Below are positions 38,189 through 46,152 of a stretch of 64,000 nt of DNA, in pieces. The position numbers and the translations under genes are program-made. Within the stretch, counting starts at the first letter, position 1; each line of letters begins with the position of its first letter. The stretch spans positions 62,001-126,000 of the forward strand of contig JBBQAN010000003.1 of NCBI GenBank assembly GCA_038316385.1. Direction: 5' to 3'. This stretch comes from SZAS-103 sp038316385. Its GTDB lineage: Bacteria; Pseudomonadota; Gammaproteobacteria; Xanthomonadales; Xanthomonadaceae. The notes beneath the pieces were generated by a model. That model was not told where the DNA came from. It did not search any database and saw nothing but the letters and a program-made list of their open reading frames with translations.

Positions 38189-39169
38189 TCATGTCCCCTC
38201 GCTGCTCTTGCGCTTCGCGCGCGGGTGCGCGGCGTCGTAAACCTTTGCGAGGTGCTGAAAATCCAGGTGCGTGTAGATCTGGGTCGTGGCGATGTCGGCG
38301 TGGCCGAGGAGCTCCTGCACGCCGCGCAGGTCGCCGGAGGATTCGAGTACGTGGCTCGCGAAACTGTGGCGCAACAGATGCGGATGCACGCGCTTCCAGA
38401 TGCCTTGTTGCTGTGCGAGCTGACGCAGACGTAGTTGGATTGCACGCGGACTGATCGGTGCACCACCGCGGCCGGGAAACACCGGCAATTCGGCATCGGC
38501 GTGTGCGACCGTATTCGTGAATTGCGTGTGCGTCAGATCGGCACATTCCGCACGCCATGCGAGCAATGCGCTGCACGCATGCCGCCCAACCGGTACCAGC
38601 CGCATCTTCGAGCCTTTGCCGGTGACGCGCACCATGCCGGCGTCGAGATCGAGTTCACGCCAGCGCAGTCCGCAGACTTCAGCGAGGCGCAAGCCGGACG
38701 AGTACATCAGTTCCAGTAATGCGCGGTCGCGTTTGCCGATCGGGTCGGCATCGGGAACTTCGACGAGCCGTGTCATCTCGTCAGGATCGAGTACTTCGGG
38801 CAATTTGCGCGGCGCTTTCGGTGCGCGCAGGCCAGTCGCAGGATTTGCGCGCAATGTTCCCCGTCGCAACTGCCATGCGAAAAAACTACGACAGGCCGAC
38901 AGGCGTCGTTGTAGCGAGGTCGCGCCGAGGCCACGCCGATGTTCGGCTGCGATGAATGCGCGCAGGGTTTCGCCATCGAGTTGATTCCACGCGACGATGT
39001 CGCGTGTCACCAGCCAATCGCACAACACCGCAAGATCGCGACCGTAAGCATCGAGTGTGTGCGCCGACATCCGCCGTTCGACTTGCAGATGCGCAAGAAA
39101 CGCATCGCGTTCGGCATGCAGCGGCTGCGCGTCGATCAGGGCATCGTCGGAGGCAGCCGGATGCTTCAT
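38189..39169 (-). CDS. xerC: Tyrosine recombinase XerC
   Basis: Site-specific recombinase of 326 residues that resolves chromosome dimers at dif with XerD. N-terminal SAM-like core-binding domain (FLAHLQVERRMSAHTLDAY), catalytic domain with Arg in YSSGLRLAEVCGL, Lys in VTGKGSKMR, HLLRHSFASH (His and Arg), LLGHADIATTQIYTH (His and nucleophile Tyr). All six catalytic residues are present. It lies 4 nt after the DUF484 gene in the conserved lptM-dapF-DUF484-xerC order, which distinguishes it from XerD. Confidence 0.95.
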   Translation of the reverse strand: MKHPAASDDALIDAQPLHAERDAFLAHLQVERRMSAHTLDAYGRDLAVLCDWLVTRDIVAWNQLDGETLRAFIAAEHRRGLGATSLQRRLSACRSFFAWQLRRGTLRANPATGLRAPKAPRKLPEVLDPDEMTRLVEVPDADPIGKRDRALLELMYSSGLRLAEVCGLRWRELDLDAGMVRVTGKGSKMRLVPVGRHACSALLAWRAECADLTHTQFTNTVAHADAELPVFPGRGGAPISPRAIQLRLRQLAQQQGIWKRVHPHLLRHSFASHVLESSGDLRGVQELLGHADIATTQIYTHLDFQHLAKVYDAAHPRAKRKSSEGT

Positions 39170-39173
39170 CGCC

Positions 39174-39851
39174 CTAGTCGTAACGGCCCAGCGCCGCGAC
39201 CAAGGTATCGCCCATCAAGCGCAGGAACAGCGTGCCCATGCCCGGATAAAAACGGTTCGGGTCGTGGCTGCCGATCGCGATCAGGCCGCGGTCAGCCAGC
39301 GGCAACAACGCGCAGGATTGCACTTCGTGTACGCGCGCGCCGAACAACACGTCGAGCTTGTCCTGTTGCAGGCGTCCGCACAGCGGTTCGTCGTTCTTGA
39401 AGAACTCCGCGAACGGCGTCAGCAGCGCCGCATCGCGCGGCAACACCTCCAGCCAGTCGGCGCCATCGAGTCCGCGCTCAGTCAAGCCAGCCACTGGCGC
39501 ATGCAACAGCACGCGCACGAGATCGCCATGGAAATCCTCGGTGAGGCTCGCGACCATCGCCTTGAGCGTGTCCGTTGCATCGCGTGCGCGCATCAGCGCC
39601 AGTGTGAGCTGGTGCGTGCGCACGGTCAGGCGTTCGTTTTCCTGGGCGACGTGGAAGAGTTCCTGCAGGCGTTTGTTGAGCTCGCGGTTCTTGTCACGCA
39701 GCACGTCGAGCTGGTAGCTCGCGAGTGAGGTCGCGCGACCTTCTTCGCGCGGTACGACAAGTCCCAGCGCGAGGTCGGGATACTCGTTGAGGAAACGCGG
39801 ATTGCTGCGCAGGTAAGCCGCAACTTCGCTGGAACCGATCGTGTCACTCAT
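39174..39851 (-). CDS. DUF484 family protein
   Basis: GAF-like protein of 225 residues, orthologous in position to E. coli YigA. Start ATG 39851 overlaps the dapF stop by 4 nt. N-terminal AAYLRSNPRFLNEYPDLALGL is the typical DUF484 opening, followed by a coiled-coil (DVLRDKNRELNKRLQELFHV) and a GAF-like domain ending SCALLPLADRGLIAIGSHDP and FYPGMGTLFL. Function unknown; always linked with dapF and xerC. Confidence 0.92.
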   Translation of the reverse strand: MSDTIGSSEVAAYLRSNPRFLNEYPDLALGLVVPREEGRATSLASYQLDVLRDKNRELNKRLQELFHVAQENERLTVRTHQLTLALMRARDATDTLKAMVASLTEDFHGDLVRVLLHAPVAGLTERGLDGADWLEVLPRDAALLTPFAEFFKNDEPLCGRLQQDKLDVLFGARVHEVQSCALLPLADRGLIAIGSHDPNRFYPGMGTLFLRLMGDTLVAALGRYD

Positions 39852-40684
39852 GAAATCCACTCTCCTTCGAAAACGAATGCGGTCGGGCCGCGCATGCTGA
39901 CGGGTGCATCGTCGCGCGGCCACGCAATGTGCAGTGTGCCACCGGGAAGTTCGACCGCGACAGCGCGATCCACGCGACCTTGCCGGACAAGGACCGCAAC
40001 CGCCGCGCAGGCGCCGCTGCCGCAGGCCAGGGTTTCGCCGACGCCGCGCTCGAACACGCGCAGCGCGATGCGATCACGTGCGAGCACCTGCGCAAAGCCT
40101 ACGTTGACGCTCTCCGGAAATTCCTGAATTGCCTGCATCGCCGCGCCGAGTTTGTGCACGGGTGCGGTTGTAATGGCCTGGACGTCGATCAATGCATGCG
40201 GATTGCCCATCGACACCGCGCCGAAACGCACCGGCACATCGTGCACATCGAGCTTGTAGTGCGGTTGCTCCTCAGCCATTGCGAGGGGGATACGTACGGG
40301 TGCGAAATCGGGTCTGCCCATGTCGATGGTGAAATCGCCATCCGCATGCGCAAGCACGGCATGCGCGCCGGATGGGCTGTCGAGCGTGAAGGATTCGTCC
40401 GTTGTCGATCCGTCCCTTCGCAACCAGGCCGCAACGCAACGCGCGCCATTGCCGCATTGCTGCGCGGGCGCGCCGTCGGCATTCCAGATGCGATAGCTGG
40501 CGATGCTGGCCTGCGAATGTGGATCAAGAATCGCGATCACCTGATCGCAGCCAACACCGCGATGGCGGTCGGCCAGTAGGCGCAGTGTGCGCATGTCGGG
40601 AACGGGCGCATCGCCACGCAAATCAAGCAGCACGAAGTCGTTGCCGGCTCCATGCATCTTGGTGAAGCGTAGACACTGGCTCAC
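39848..40684 (-). CDS. dapF: Diaminopimelate epimerase
   Basis: Cofactor-free racemase of 278 residues converting L,L- to meso-diaminopimelate for lysine and peptidoglycan. The GTG start at 40684 gives VSQCLRFTKMHGAGNDFVLL, aligning with family N-termini; the frame is open upstream through lptM but in a different, unlikely extension. Catalytic cysteines: Cys77 in QQCGNGARC and Cys221 in LACGSGACA. Other motifs: GNPHALI and ERGVGET. It lies 8 nt after lptM and is coupled to the DUF484 gene. Confidence 0.96.
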   Translation of the reverse strand: MSQCLRFTKMHGAGNDFVLLDLRGDAPVPDMRTLRLLADRHRGVGCDQVIAILDPHSQASIASYRIWNADGAPAQQCGNGARCVAAWLRRDGSTTDESFTLDSPSGAHAVLAHADGDFTIDMGRPDFAPVRIPLAMAEEQPHYKLDVHDVPVRFGAVSMGNPHALIDVQAITTAPVHKLGAAMQAIQEFPESVNVGFAQVLARDRIALRVFERGVGETLACGSGACAAVAVLVRQGRVDRAVAVELPGGTLHIAWPRDDAPVSMRGPTAFVFEGEWIS

Positions 40685-40692
40685 GGCGTGAC

Positions 40693-40803
40693 TCAACCGC
40701 CGGCAGGAGGGTTTTTGTCGGGCAGCACCAGCGCACCCTTGTTGCCGCAGGCGGCGAGTGCGAGCATGACGGCGATCAGCAGAATGCGCACGGTCGTTTT
40801 CAT
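40693..40803 (-). CDS. lptM: LPS-assembly lipoprotein LptM (YifL)
   Basis: Very short lipoprotein, 36 residues: signal MKTTVRILLIAVMLALAAC, lipobox LAAC, then CGNKGALVLPDK and a Pro/Gly end. The C-G-x-K-G-x-L-x-x-P pattern is the LptM/YifL signature; in E. coli it supports LptD disulfide maturation. It was found by reading upstream of dapF, where this gene is normally located. A perfect TATAAT for the divergent gene lies 9 nt upstream of its start. Confidence 0.88.
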   Translation of the reverse strand: MKTTVRILLIAVMLALAACGNKGALVLPDKNPPAGG

Positions 40804-40811
40804 GCGCGCAG

Positions 40812-40817
40812 TATAAT
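40812..40817 (+). promoter_or_regulatory. -10 element TATAAT upstream of 40843 gene
   Basis: Perfect TATAAT ending 25 nt before ATG 40843. No good -35 box is visible at 16-18 bp spacing (CGGTCG region, inside the lptM start). The resulting leader would be about 19 nt. Confidence 0.35.
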
Positions 40818-40842
40818 CCTGACGAACGAAGCGGGAACTGCC

Positions 40843-41514
40843 ATGTCCACCTTGCTGATGACGCCGACTGCGTTTCTCGCGATCCCTGCGCTATTGGCGC
40901 TGCTGATTGCACTTGCATTGCTCAAGGGTCGCCGTCGCAGCAGCGGCTTTGGCCGGTTCCTGCGCACGTTATTCGGGTTGGGCCTGGTGTTGGTCGCGCT
41001 GGTGCTGGGCGCGCTGGCGCTGAGCCTGCACAGCTACCGTCGCCTGCATGCCGATGTTGCCGTCGCGCAGATTGCCCTCAAGCAAACTGCACCGCAACGT
41101 TTTTCGGTGACGCTGACGCCCGCAGGCGGCGAACAACGCACCGTCGAATTGCAGGGTGACCAGTGGGAAGTGGATGCGCGCGTGGTGCGTTGGCAGTTGC
41201 CGGCGCGGCTGGCTGGCGTGCCGCCGTTGTATCGGCTCGAGCGCATCAGCGGCCGTTATCTCGACATCAAACAAGAACGCGAAGCCTCGCGCAGCCTGTA
41301 CGACCTGACCGAAGCAGGCCAACTCGATTTGTGGACGCTCAAGCGCCAATTTCCGCAATGGTTGCCGTTCGTCGATGCGGATTTTGGCAGTGGCGCGTTC
41401 CTGCCGATGGTCGATGGCGGCCGCTTCGACTTGCTGCTCAGCCCCGACGGCGGGCTGGTCGCGAAACCCGCCGACGATGCCACGCGCGACAAGCTGCACG
41501 GCATGCATTGGTAG
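40843..41514 (+). CDS. Conserved-looking two-TM protein, unknown
   Basis: Protein of 223 residues with two N-terminal hydrophobic segments (about 8-27 and 40-62) separated by a basic loop (KGRRRSSGFGRFLR), followed by a roughly 150-residue beta-rich domain: VTLTPAGGEQRTVELQGDQW, WQLPARLAGVPPLYRLERI, DLTEAGQLDLWTLKRQFP. The last part has a hydrophobic Asp-rich end (FDLLLSPDGGLVAKP). Such proteins in Xanthomonas are sometimes labelled efflux-pump related, which the sequence does not support. Divergent from lptM. Confidence 0.78.
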   Translation: MSTLLMTPTAFLAIPALLALLIALALLKGRRRSSGFGRFLRTLFGLGLVLVALVLGALALSLHSYRRLHADVAVAQIALKQTAPQRFSVTLTPAGGEQRTVELQGDQWEVDARVVRWQLPARLAGVPPLYRLERISGRYLDIKQEREASRSLYDLTEAGQLDLWTLKRQFPQWLPFVDADFGSGAFLPMVDGGRFDLLLSPDGGLVAKPADDATRDKLHGMHW

Positions 41515-41530
41515 CGTATAGCCGCTGCGA

Positions 41531-43708
41531 TCAAAGCGGCTTCGATGCTGCAACCGTCGCAACCAGATGTTGCTTGAGAAAGATCCAGGCCAGCGCCGAC
41601 ATCGTGGCGAGCTGCTTGTTGTCGGCTGCGCCGCCATGCCCGCCTTCGATGTTTTCGTAATACAGAACGTCGTGGTCCTGATTGAGCATGCGCGCCATCA
41701 TCTTGCGCGCGTGGCCGGGATGCACACGGTCGTCGCGGGTCGAGGTCATGAACAGCACCGGCGGATAGACGATATCCTTCCGCACGTTTCGATACGGCGA
41801 GAATGTCTTGATGAAATCCCAGTCGGCAGTATCCGGATCGCCGTATTCGGCCATCCACGATGCGCCCGCGAGCAGATGGCTGTAGCGCTTCATGTCGAGC
41901 AGCGGCACCTGGCACACGACCGCTCCGAATAGCTGCGGATACATCGTGAGCATATTGCCCACTAGCAGGCCGCCATTGCTGCCGCCCTGGATGCCCAGAT
42001 GCTTTGGCGACGTGACTTTGCGTGCGATCAGATCTTCGGCGACCGCAGCGAAATCCTCGTACGCGCGCAAGCGGTTTTCGCGTAACGCGGCCTGATGCCA
42101 ACGCGGGCCGTACTCGCCGCCGCCGCGGATGTTCGCAACGACGAAGACATTGTTTGAAGCCGCATGCCCCGAAGCCGCTCCGTCTTCGGTCAGCCACGCG
42201 CGGCCGACACCACCACTGTAGGCCGGCGTTAGCGAGACTTCGAAACCGCCATAGCCATACAGCAGTGTCGGATGGCTGCCGTCGAGCGCAAGAGTTTTGT
42301 TCGCGACCATGAAGTACGGAACCCTGGTTCCATCCTTGCTCGTCGCGAAATGCTGGCTGATCGCGAGGTGAGATGCATCGAAAAATGCGGGTGTCAATTT
42401 GAGCACTTCAGGCAGCGTGCCGACTTCGCCGAGATACAACGTCGTCGGCGTTAGGTAATCGGTGACCGTCATGAAATACGCATCGGATTCCTCGTCATCG
42501 ATCGCGCTGACCGCCACCGCGCCGAACGCGGGCACACCTTCGAGCGCTTGATGCTGCCATCCTTGCGTACTCGGCGTGACGACCTCGATGCGACTCTTTA
42601 CATCGTCGAGCAAGTTCAGCAACAGATGATTCTTCGTGAAGCTGTAGCCGACAAGCGATACCGTTGCGTTTGGCATGAACAACGGCTGGAAATCACGTCC
42701 GCCGGCAATGAAATCGTCGAAGCGTGTCGCGATCAGCGCACCTGCTGGCCAAGCCACGTCCCCGATCACGCAATCCTCGCGCAACTCCAGCAACAGCCAT
42801 TCGCGGTGCACGAATTTCTTCGCGCTGTCGGGCGCATCGATTTTGACGAGATTGCCGCGTGCATCGCGCCCATCGCGATCGAGCCGGTCGTCATCAAACC
42901 GGATGTAATCAAGCCGGCCACAATCAAACACGTAGAGTTCGTCGGTGTAGAAACTCAGCGCGCGGATCACGAAATCGCGCTCGAAACCGCGGCTGCGGTC
43001 GCGGTATGCGGTGATCGCAAGATCGTCGGGTTCGCCCGCGTACACGACGCTCGCCGTATCCAGCGGGGTGCCGCGTTTCCATTCCTTCGCGATGCGCGGA
43101 TAGCCCGACGCCGTCATGCTGCGGGCGCCGAAATCGGTGCCGACATAGACGCTGTCTTCGTCCTTCCAGCTCAGACTGCCCTTGGCTTCTGAACGCCGGA
43201 AGCCATCGGCGACGAATTGTTTCGTGACCAGGTCGAACTCGCGGGTGACATCGGCATCCGCGCCGCCGCGCGAAAGCGCGATCAGGCAATGCCGGTACGC
43301 TTGCGATGGATCGCGCGGCTTCAGGCAGTCGGCACCGTGCCAGACCCAGTTCGTGTGTTCGGCACTATTGAGCGCGTCCAGATCGAGCACGGTTTCCCAT
43401 GCGGGATCAGGCTTGCGGTATTCGTCCGGCGTGGTGCGCCGCCAGATGCCGCGCTGGTGGTGACGATCCTGCCAGAAGTTGTAATAGTGCGCGCCGATCT
43501 CCTCGACCAGTGGAATGCGTGCATCGGAGTCGAGCACTTCGAGGATGTCCGCACGCAACGTCTCGAAACGCGGATCGGATTCGAGCACTCCGACGGTCGT
43601 CGCGTTGCGCACGCGCACCCAGTCCAGCGCGATTGGCGCATCGACATCTTCGAGCCACAGCCAAGGGTCAGACGTGTCCGCGATCGATGCGATTGTCGGT
43701 TGATTCAT
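41531..43708 (-). CDS. Prolyl oligopeptidase family protein (S9A)
   Basis: Serine peptidase of 725 residues. N-terminal beta-propeller (about 50-440) starting with the family phrase DPWLWLEDVDAPIALDWVRVRN, then an alpha/beta hydrolase domain. Catalytic Ser near 575 in GIQGGSNGGLLVG, Asp near 657 in TSTRDDRVHPGHA, His near 689 in EGGHGGAADN. No signal peptide is evident, so a cytoplasmic location is likely. YGYGGFEVSLTPAYSG before the Ser is typical of S9A. Full length. Confidence 0.94.
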   Translation of the reverse strand: MNQPTIASIADTSDPWLWLEDVDAPIALDWVRVRNATTVGVLESDPRFETLRADILEVLDSDARIPLVEEIGAHYYNFWQDRHHQRGIWRRTTPDEYRKPDPAWETVLDLDALNSAEHTNWVWHGADCLKPRDPSQAYRHCLIALSRGGADADVTREFDLVTKQFVADGFRRSEAKGSLSWKDEDSVYVGTDFGARSMTASGYPRIAKEWKRGTPLDTASVVYAGEPDDLAITAYRDRSRGFERDFVIRALSFYTDELYVFDCGRLDYIRFDDDRLDRDGRDARGNLVKIDAPDSAKKFVHREWLLLELREDCVIGDVAWPAGALIATRFDDFIAGGRDFQPLFMPNATVSLVGYSFTKNHLLLNLLDDVKSRIEVVTPSTQGWQHQALEGVPAFGAVAVSAIDDEESDAYFMTVTDYLTPTTLYLGEVGTLPEVLKLTPAFFDASHLAISQHFATSKDGTRVPYFMVANKTLALDGSHPTLLYGYGGFEVSLTPAYSGGVGRAWLTEDGAASGHAASNNVFVVANIRGGGEYGPRWHQAALRENRLRAYEDFAAVAEDLIARKVTSPKHLGIQGGSNGGLLVGNMLTMYPQLFGAVVCQVPLLDMKRYSHLLAGASWMAEYGDPDTADWDFIKTFSPYRNVRKDIVYPPVLFMTSTRDDRVHPGHARKMMARMLNQDHDVLYYENIEGGHGGAADNKQLATMSALAWIFLKQHLVATVAASKPL

Positions 43709-43752
43709 CGTGCGCGCTCCACAGCGACTGGAACGCTAGCACACCGGAACGA

Positions 43753-44100
43753 TCAGCCCATTGCGTGACACAGGCGCGCCTGCTGCAGTTTCGTCGTCGC
43801 ACGACTGCCGATCGCGCGCCGGGCCTGCGGTCTTGGCCGCACGATGCGTCGTCGCGCGGCCTGCGCATAGCCAAGCTGCCAGCGCGTCGAAACAGCGTGC
43901 AGCAAGGTGCGGCGGTAATGCGTCGCGAGCGCGCTCAATGGAATCAACGCGCACCACAGCGCTATCGCGCCGAATTGCGGCGCACGCTGTGTGAGCGTTG
44001 CAGCCGCACCGATGCCGAGTACAGCCAATTGCCACAGCGTGCGCTGCAGCGCGAGCAAGAGGGGACTTTCGGGAACGCGGGTCGGGATCTGACGCGACAT
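43753..44100 (-). CDS. Small membrane protein, unknown
   Basis: Protein of 115 residues; ATG 44100 preceded by GAGGAG. Hydrophobic segments at about 18-37 (ALQRTLWQLAVLGIGAAATL) and 44-60 (GAIALWCALIPLSALATHY), then a very basic C-terminal half with many Arg (AARRRIVRPRPQARRAIGSR). The C-terminal part may be weakly constrained. No family recognised. It lies between the prolyl oligopeptidase and WYL regulator genes. Confidence 0.6.
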   Translation of the reverse strand: MSRQIPTRVPESPLLLALQRTLWQLAVLGIGAAATLTQRAPQFGAIALWCALIPLSALATHYRRTLLHAVSTRWQLGYAQAARRRIVRPRPQARRAIGSRATTKLQQARLCHAMG

Positions 44101-44251
44101 GGAGGACTCCTCGGTGAACGAGGAGCCAGTCTGCGACGCGCTCGTCTCAACGGCCGAGACGGTGTGATCAGGATCATTTCGCGCATGAATTCGGCTATTG
44201 CGGAATCGCGTGGTTCGACGGGCCCACCATGAACGGAATCGATTGGCCGGG

Positions 44252-44279
44252 GATCAATCGCGGTCGATCAATCGCGGTC
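44252..44279. repeat. 14-bp direct tandem duplication at stop of WYL gene
   Basis: GATCAATCGCGGTC occurs twice in a row (44252-44265 and 44266-44279), a perfect duplication. The stop codon of the WYL gene (44268-44270) lies in the second unit, so the duplication does not alter the coding part visibly beyond its last four codons. Confidence 0.85.
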
Positions 44280-45239
44280 GTACGCCGCCAGCGCCAGTTG
44301 CAGGATCGTGCGCGCCTGTTGGCGCAGGCTGACCGGCTCGATGATTTCCGCATCGGCGCCGTAGCGCAACACATCCATCAGCAATTCTTTGCCGTTGCTG
44401 TAAGGCAGGCGCAACTGGTAGCGGCCGTCGGCAAGGTATTTCCCTTCCTGCTTGGAATGCCAGTGCGCGTCCGCGACCCAGCGTGCGGACTTGGCCGAGA
44501 ACACGATCGTCGCCCAGGCTTTCGGTGGCCCGGAAAAGATGCCATAGCCGGACGCGAGGTGTTCGTCGAGCACGCTATTCGGCACGTCCTGCGCGATTGC
44601 ATCGAGCACATGCGCAGCGCTGATGCGATCGACCGCGAAGCTGCGCAGCGCATCGCGCTCGTGATCCCAGGCGTCGAGATACCAGTTGTCGCGATAGTGT
44701 GTCAGCCGTTGCGGCGAGACCTTGCGATGGCTGCGCTCGTCGGTCGAACGCGCGCGATAATCGAACGCCAGTTGCTTGCGTCCGAGCACTGCGCTCGCGG
44801 CGATGCGGAAGCCGAGTTGATCCATCTCGCGCTGGCCCGATGCGATCACCCGCACGCGTTCGACCGGCCAGCGCTTGCCTCCGGCCTGCTGCGCGAGCAG
44901 GCTATCAATCCGCGTTTTCAGCGGCGCCAACGCACCCGACAACACGCCGCCGCCGGTGCGCTCGAGCAATTGGTGGGTCGCGAGCAACGCGTGCAGCTCA
45001 TCGGAACTCAGCCACAGCCCCGGCAATTCGAAGCGTCCGGCTTCTACTTCGTCGTAGCGATAGGCACCTTCGCCGGTACTGTCCAGCGGAGCGCCGAGCG
45101 CATCGCGCAGGAAGGCCAGATCACGGTACAGGGTCGCCCGCGAACAGCCCAATTCCTCCATCATCCGCTTGGTCGATACCGGATAACGGGCGGATTTGAG
45201 CAGCCGATGCAGCGCCAGCGCGCGTTCGTAGCGTTCCAT
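44268..45239 (-). CDS. WYL-domain transcriptional regulator
   Basis: YafY/DeoR-type regulator of 323 residues. N-terminal winged helix (RALALHRLLKSARYPVSTKRM, ELGCSRATLYRDLAFLRDAL), middle WYL domain with RLTHYRDNWYLDAWDH, and a C-terminal WCX extension (WATIVFSAKSARWV, RYGADAEIIEPVSLRQQ). WYL domains bind ligands such as nucleotides or ssDNA and often control stress or defence genes. The target is unknown; the LolA-like gene is divergent 80 bp away. A 14-bp tandem repeat straddles its stop codon. Confidence 0.9.
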   Translation of the reverse strand: MERYERALALHRLLKSARYPVSTKRMMEELGCSRATLYRDLAFLRDALGAPLDSTGEGAYRYDEVEAGRFELPGLWLSSDELHALLATHQLLERTGGGVLSGALAPLKTRIDSLLAQQAGGKRWPVERVRVIASGQREMDQLGFRIAASAVLGRKQLAFDYRARSTDERSHRKVSPQRLTHYRDNWYLDAWDHERDALRSFAVDRISAAHVLDAIAQDVPNSVLDEHLASGYGIFSGPPKAWATIVFSAKSARWVADAHWHSKQEGKYLADGRYQLRLPYSNGKELLMDVLRYGADAEIIEPVSLRQQARTILQLALAAYDRD

Positions 45240-45319
45240 CAGTCGGAACTGCCCGGGTTTGGAGGACAGCGTCTAGAATGACACCGCCTGCCCGTCCTTT
45301 CCACGCCCGGAGTACCCCG

Positions 45320-45895
45320 ATGTTCCGACGTACCCTGTTCGCCGTGTTTGCCCTTGGTTTCGCCGGCAACGTATTCGCCGGTGCGAAGGAGGACCTGCAT
45401 GCTGCATTCACCAAGTTCCTCGCCCAGACCGCGTTCAGGGGCGCCAACACCAGTACGATGAATGGCAAGACCACGCACGCGACCGTCGAATTCCAGGCAC
45501 CCGACCGCTATCGGATCGCCTCCGCAGGCCGTCCGGCCAACGTGATCATCGGCGACACGATGTACATCGACATGCATGGCCGCAACATCAAGGTGGCGAT
45601 CCCGGGCGAGACGATGATCACGAAGTACCGCGATCCGAGAGTCCTCGGTCAGATCGAAAGCAGCATGCATGCAGAGGATCTGGGAATGGACACTGTCGGC
45701 GGCGTTGCGGCGCACAAATACCGCTACACAATTACCGACCCGCAGCCGGGCACTTGCATGGTCTGGGTGTCGAAGGCGTCAAGTTTGCCGATCCAGATTC
45801 AGACTACGGGCAAGGCGATGGGTGCGACCGTCGATACCACGATCGCCTACAGCAGTTTCAGCGATCCGTCGATCCAGATCAGCGCGCCGAATTGA
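45320..45895 (+). CDS. LolA-like exported protein
   Basis: Exported protein of 191 residues. Start ATG 45320 with GGAG 8 nt upstream gives signal peptide MFRRTLFAVFALGFAGNVFA. The mature part has the half-barrel pattern of LolA/LolB-like or outer-membrane lipoprotein-carrier-like proteins: LHAAFTKFLAQTAFRG, ATVEFQAPDRYRIA, GDTMYIDMHGRNIKVAI, KYRYTITDPQPGTCMVWVSK, LPIQIQTTGKAMGATVDTTI. Similar small proteins are found as single genes in the order. Cargo is unknown. Confidence 0.72.
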   Translation: MFRRTLFAVFALGFAGNVFAGAKEDLHAAFTKFLAQTAFRGANTSTMNGKTTHATVEFQAPDRYRIASAGRPANVIIGDTMYIDMHGRNIKVAIPGETMITKYRDPRVLGQIESSMHAEDLGMDTVGGVAAHKYRYTITDPQPGTCMVWVSKASSLPIQIQTTGKAMGATVDTTIAYSSFSDPSIQISAPN

Positions 45896-45921
45896 GTCGA
45901 CGCAGCTCGCAAGCGCGCGCC

Positions 45922-46152
45922 ATGAAAGAACCGAAAATCAATCTCTCGCCCAGCCCTGGCGACGAAGTCAAAACCACGACCTGCTACATGTGCGCGTGCC
46001 GCTGTGGGCGGAAGCGGGCGCTGAGGCGAGTCCAGTGGACTCGCATGCCCGATTCCGCGACCGGCCAAGGATGGCCGGGCCGGCACCCAACACCAGGGAT
46101 GGTTCGCCACAGCGCCCCAATTGCTCACGTAGCGCAGAAGCGCGCGCCATGA
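45922..46152 (+). pseudogene. Truncated duplicate of molybdopterin oxidoreductase start (76-codon ORF)
   Basis: An ATG ORF whose first 29 codons (MKEPKINLSPSPGDEVKTTT, then CYMCACRCG) match the start of the full gene at 46149 almost residue for residue. It then leaves the match (RKRALRRVQW...) into unrelated sequence. DNA differences in the matching part are mostly synonymous or conservative (I/L, V/F), so the copy diverged under protein selection before truncation. Its TGA overlaps the ATG of the full gene by 4 nt, so it may act as a coupled leader ORF. The inserted tail holds a GGATGG-containing palindromic segment. Confidence 0.75.
46040..46125. repeat. Palindromic GGATGG-type segment between the two gene starts
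   Basis: Contains GTCCAGTGGAC (46030-46040 region), CCGGCCAAGGATGGCCGGGC, then CACCAGGGATGGTTCG: two short palindrome-like units each centred on GGATGG. It resembles dispersed intergenic palindromic repeats known in this bacterial order, but no second copy is present in the window to prove it is a repeat family. Confidence 0.4.
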
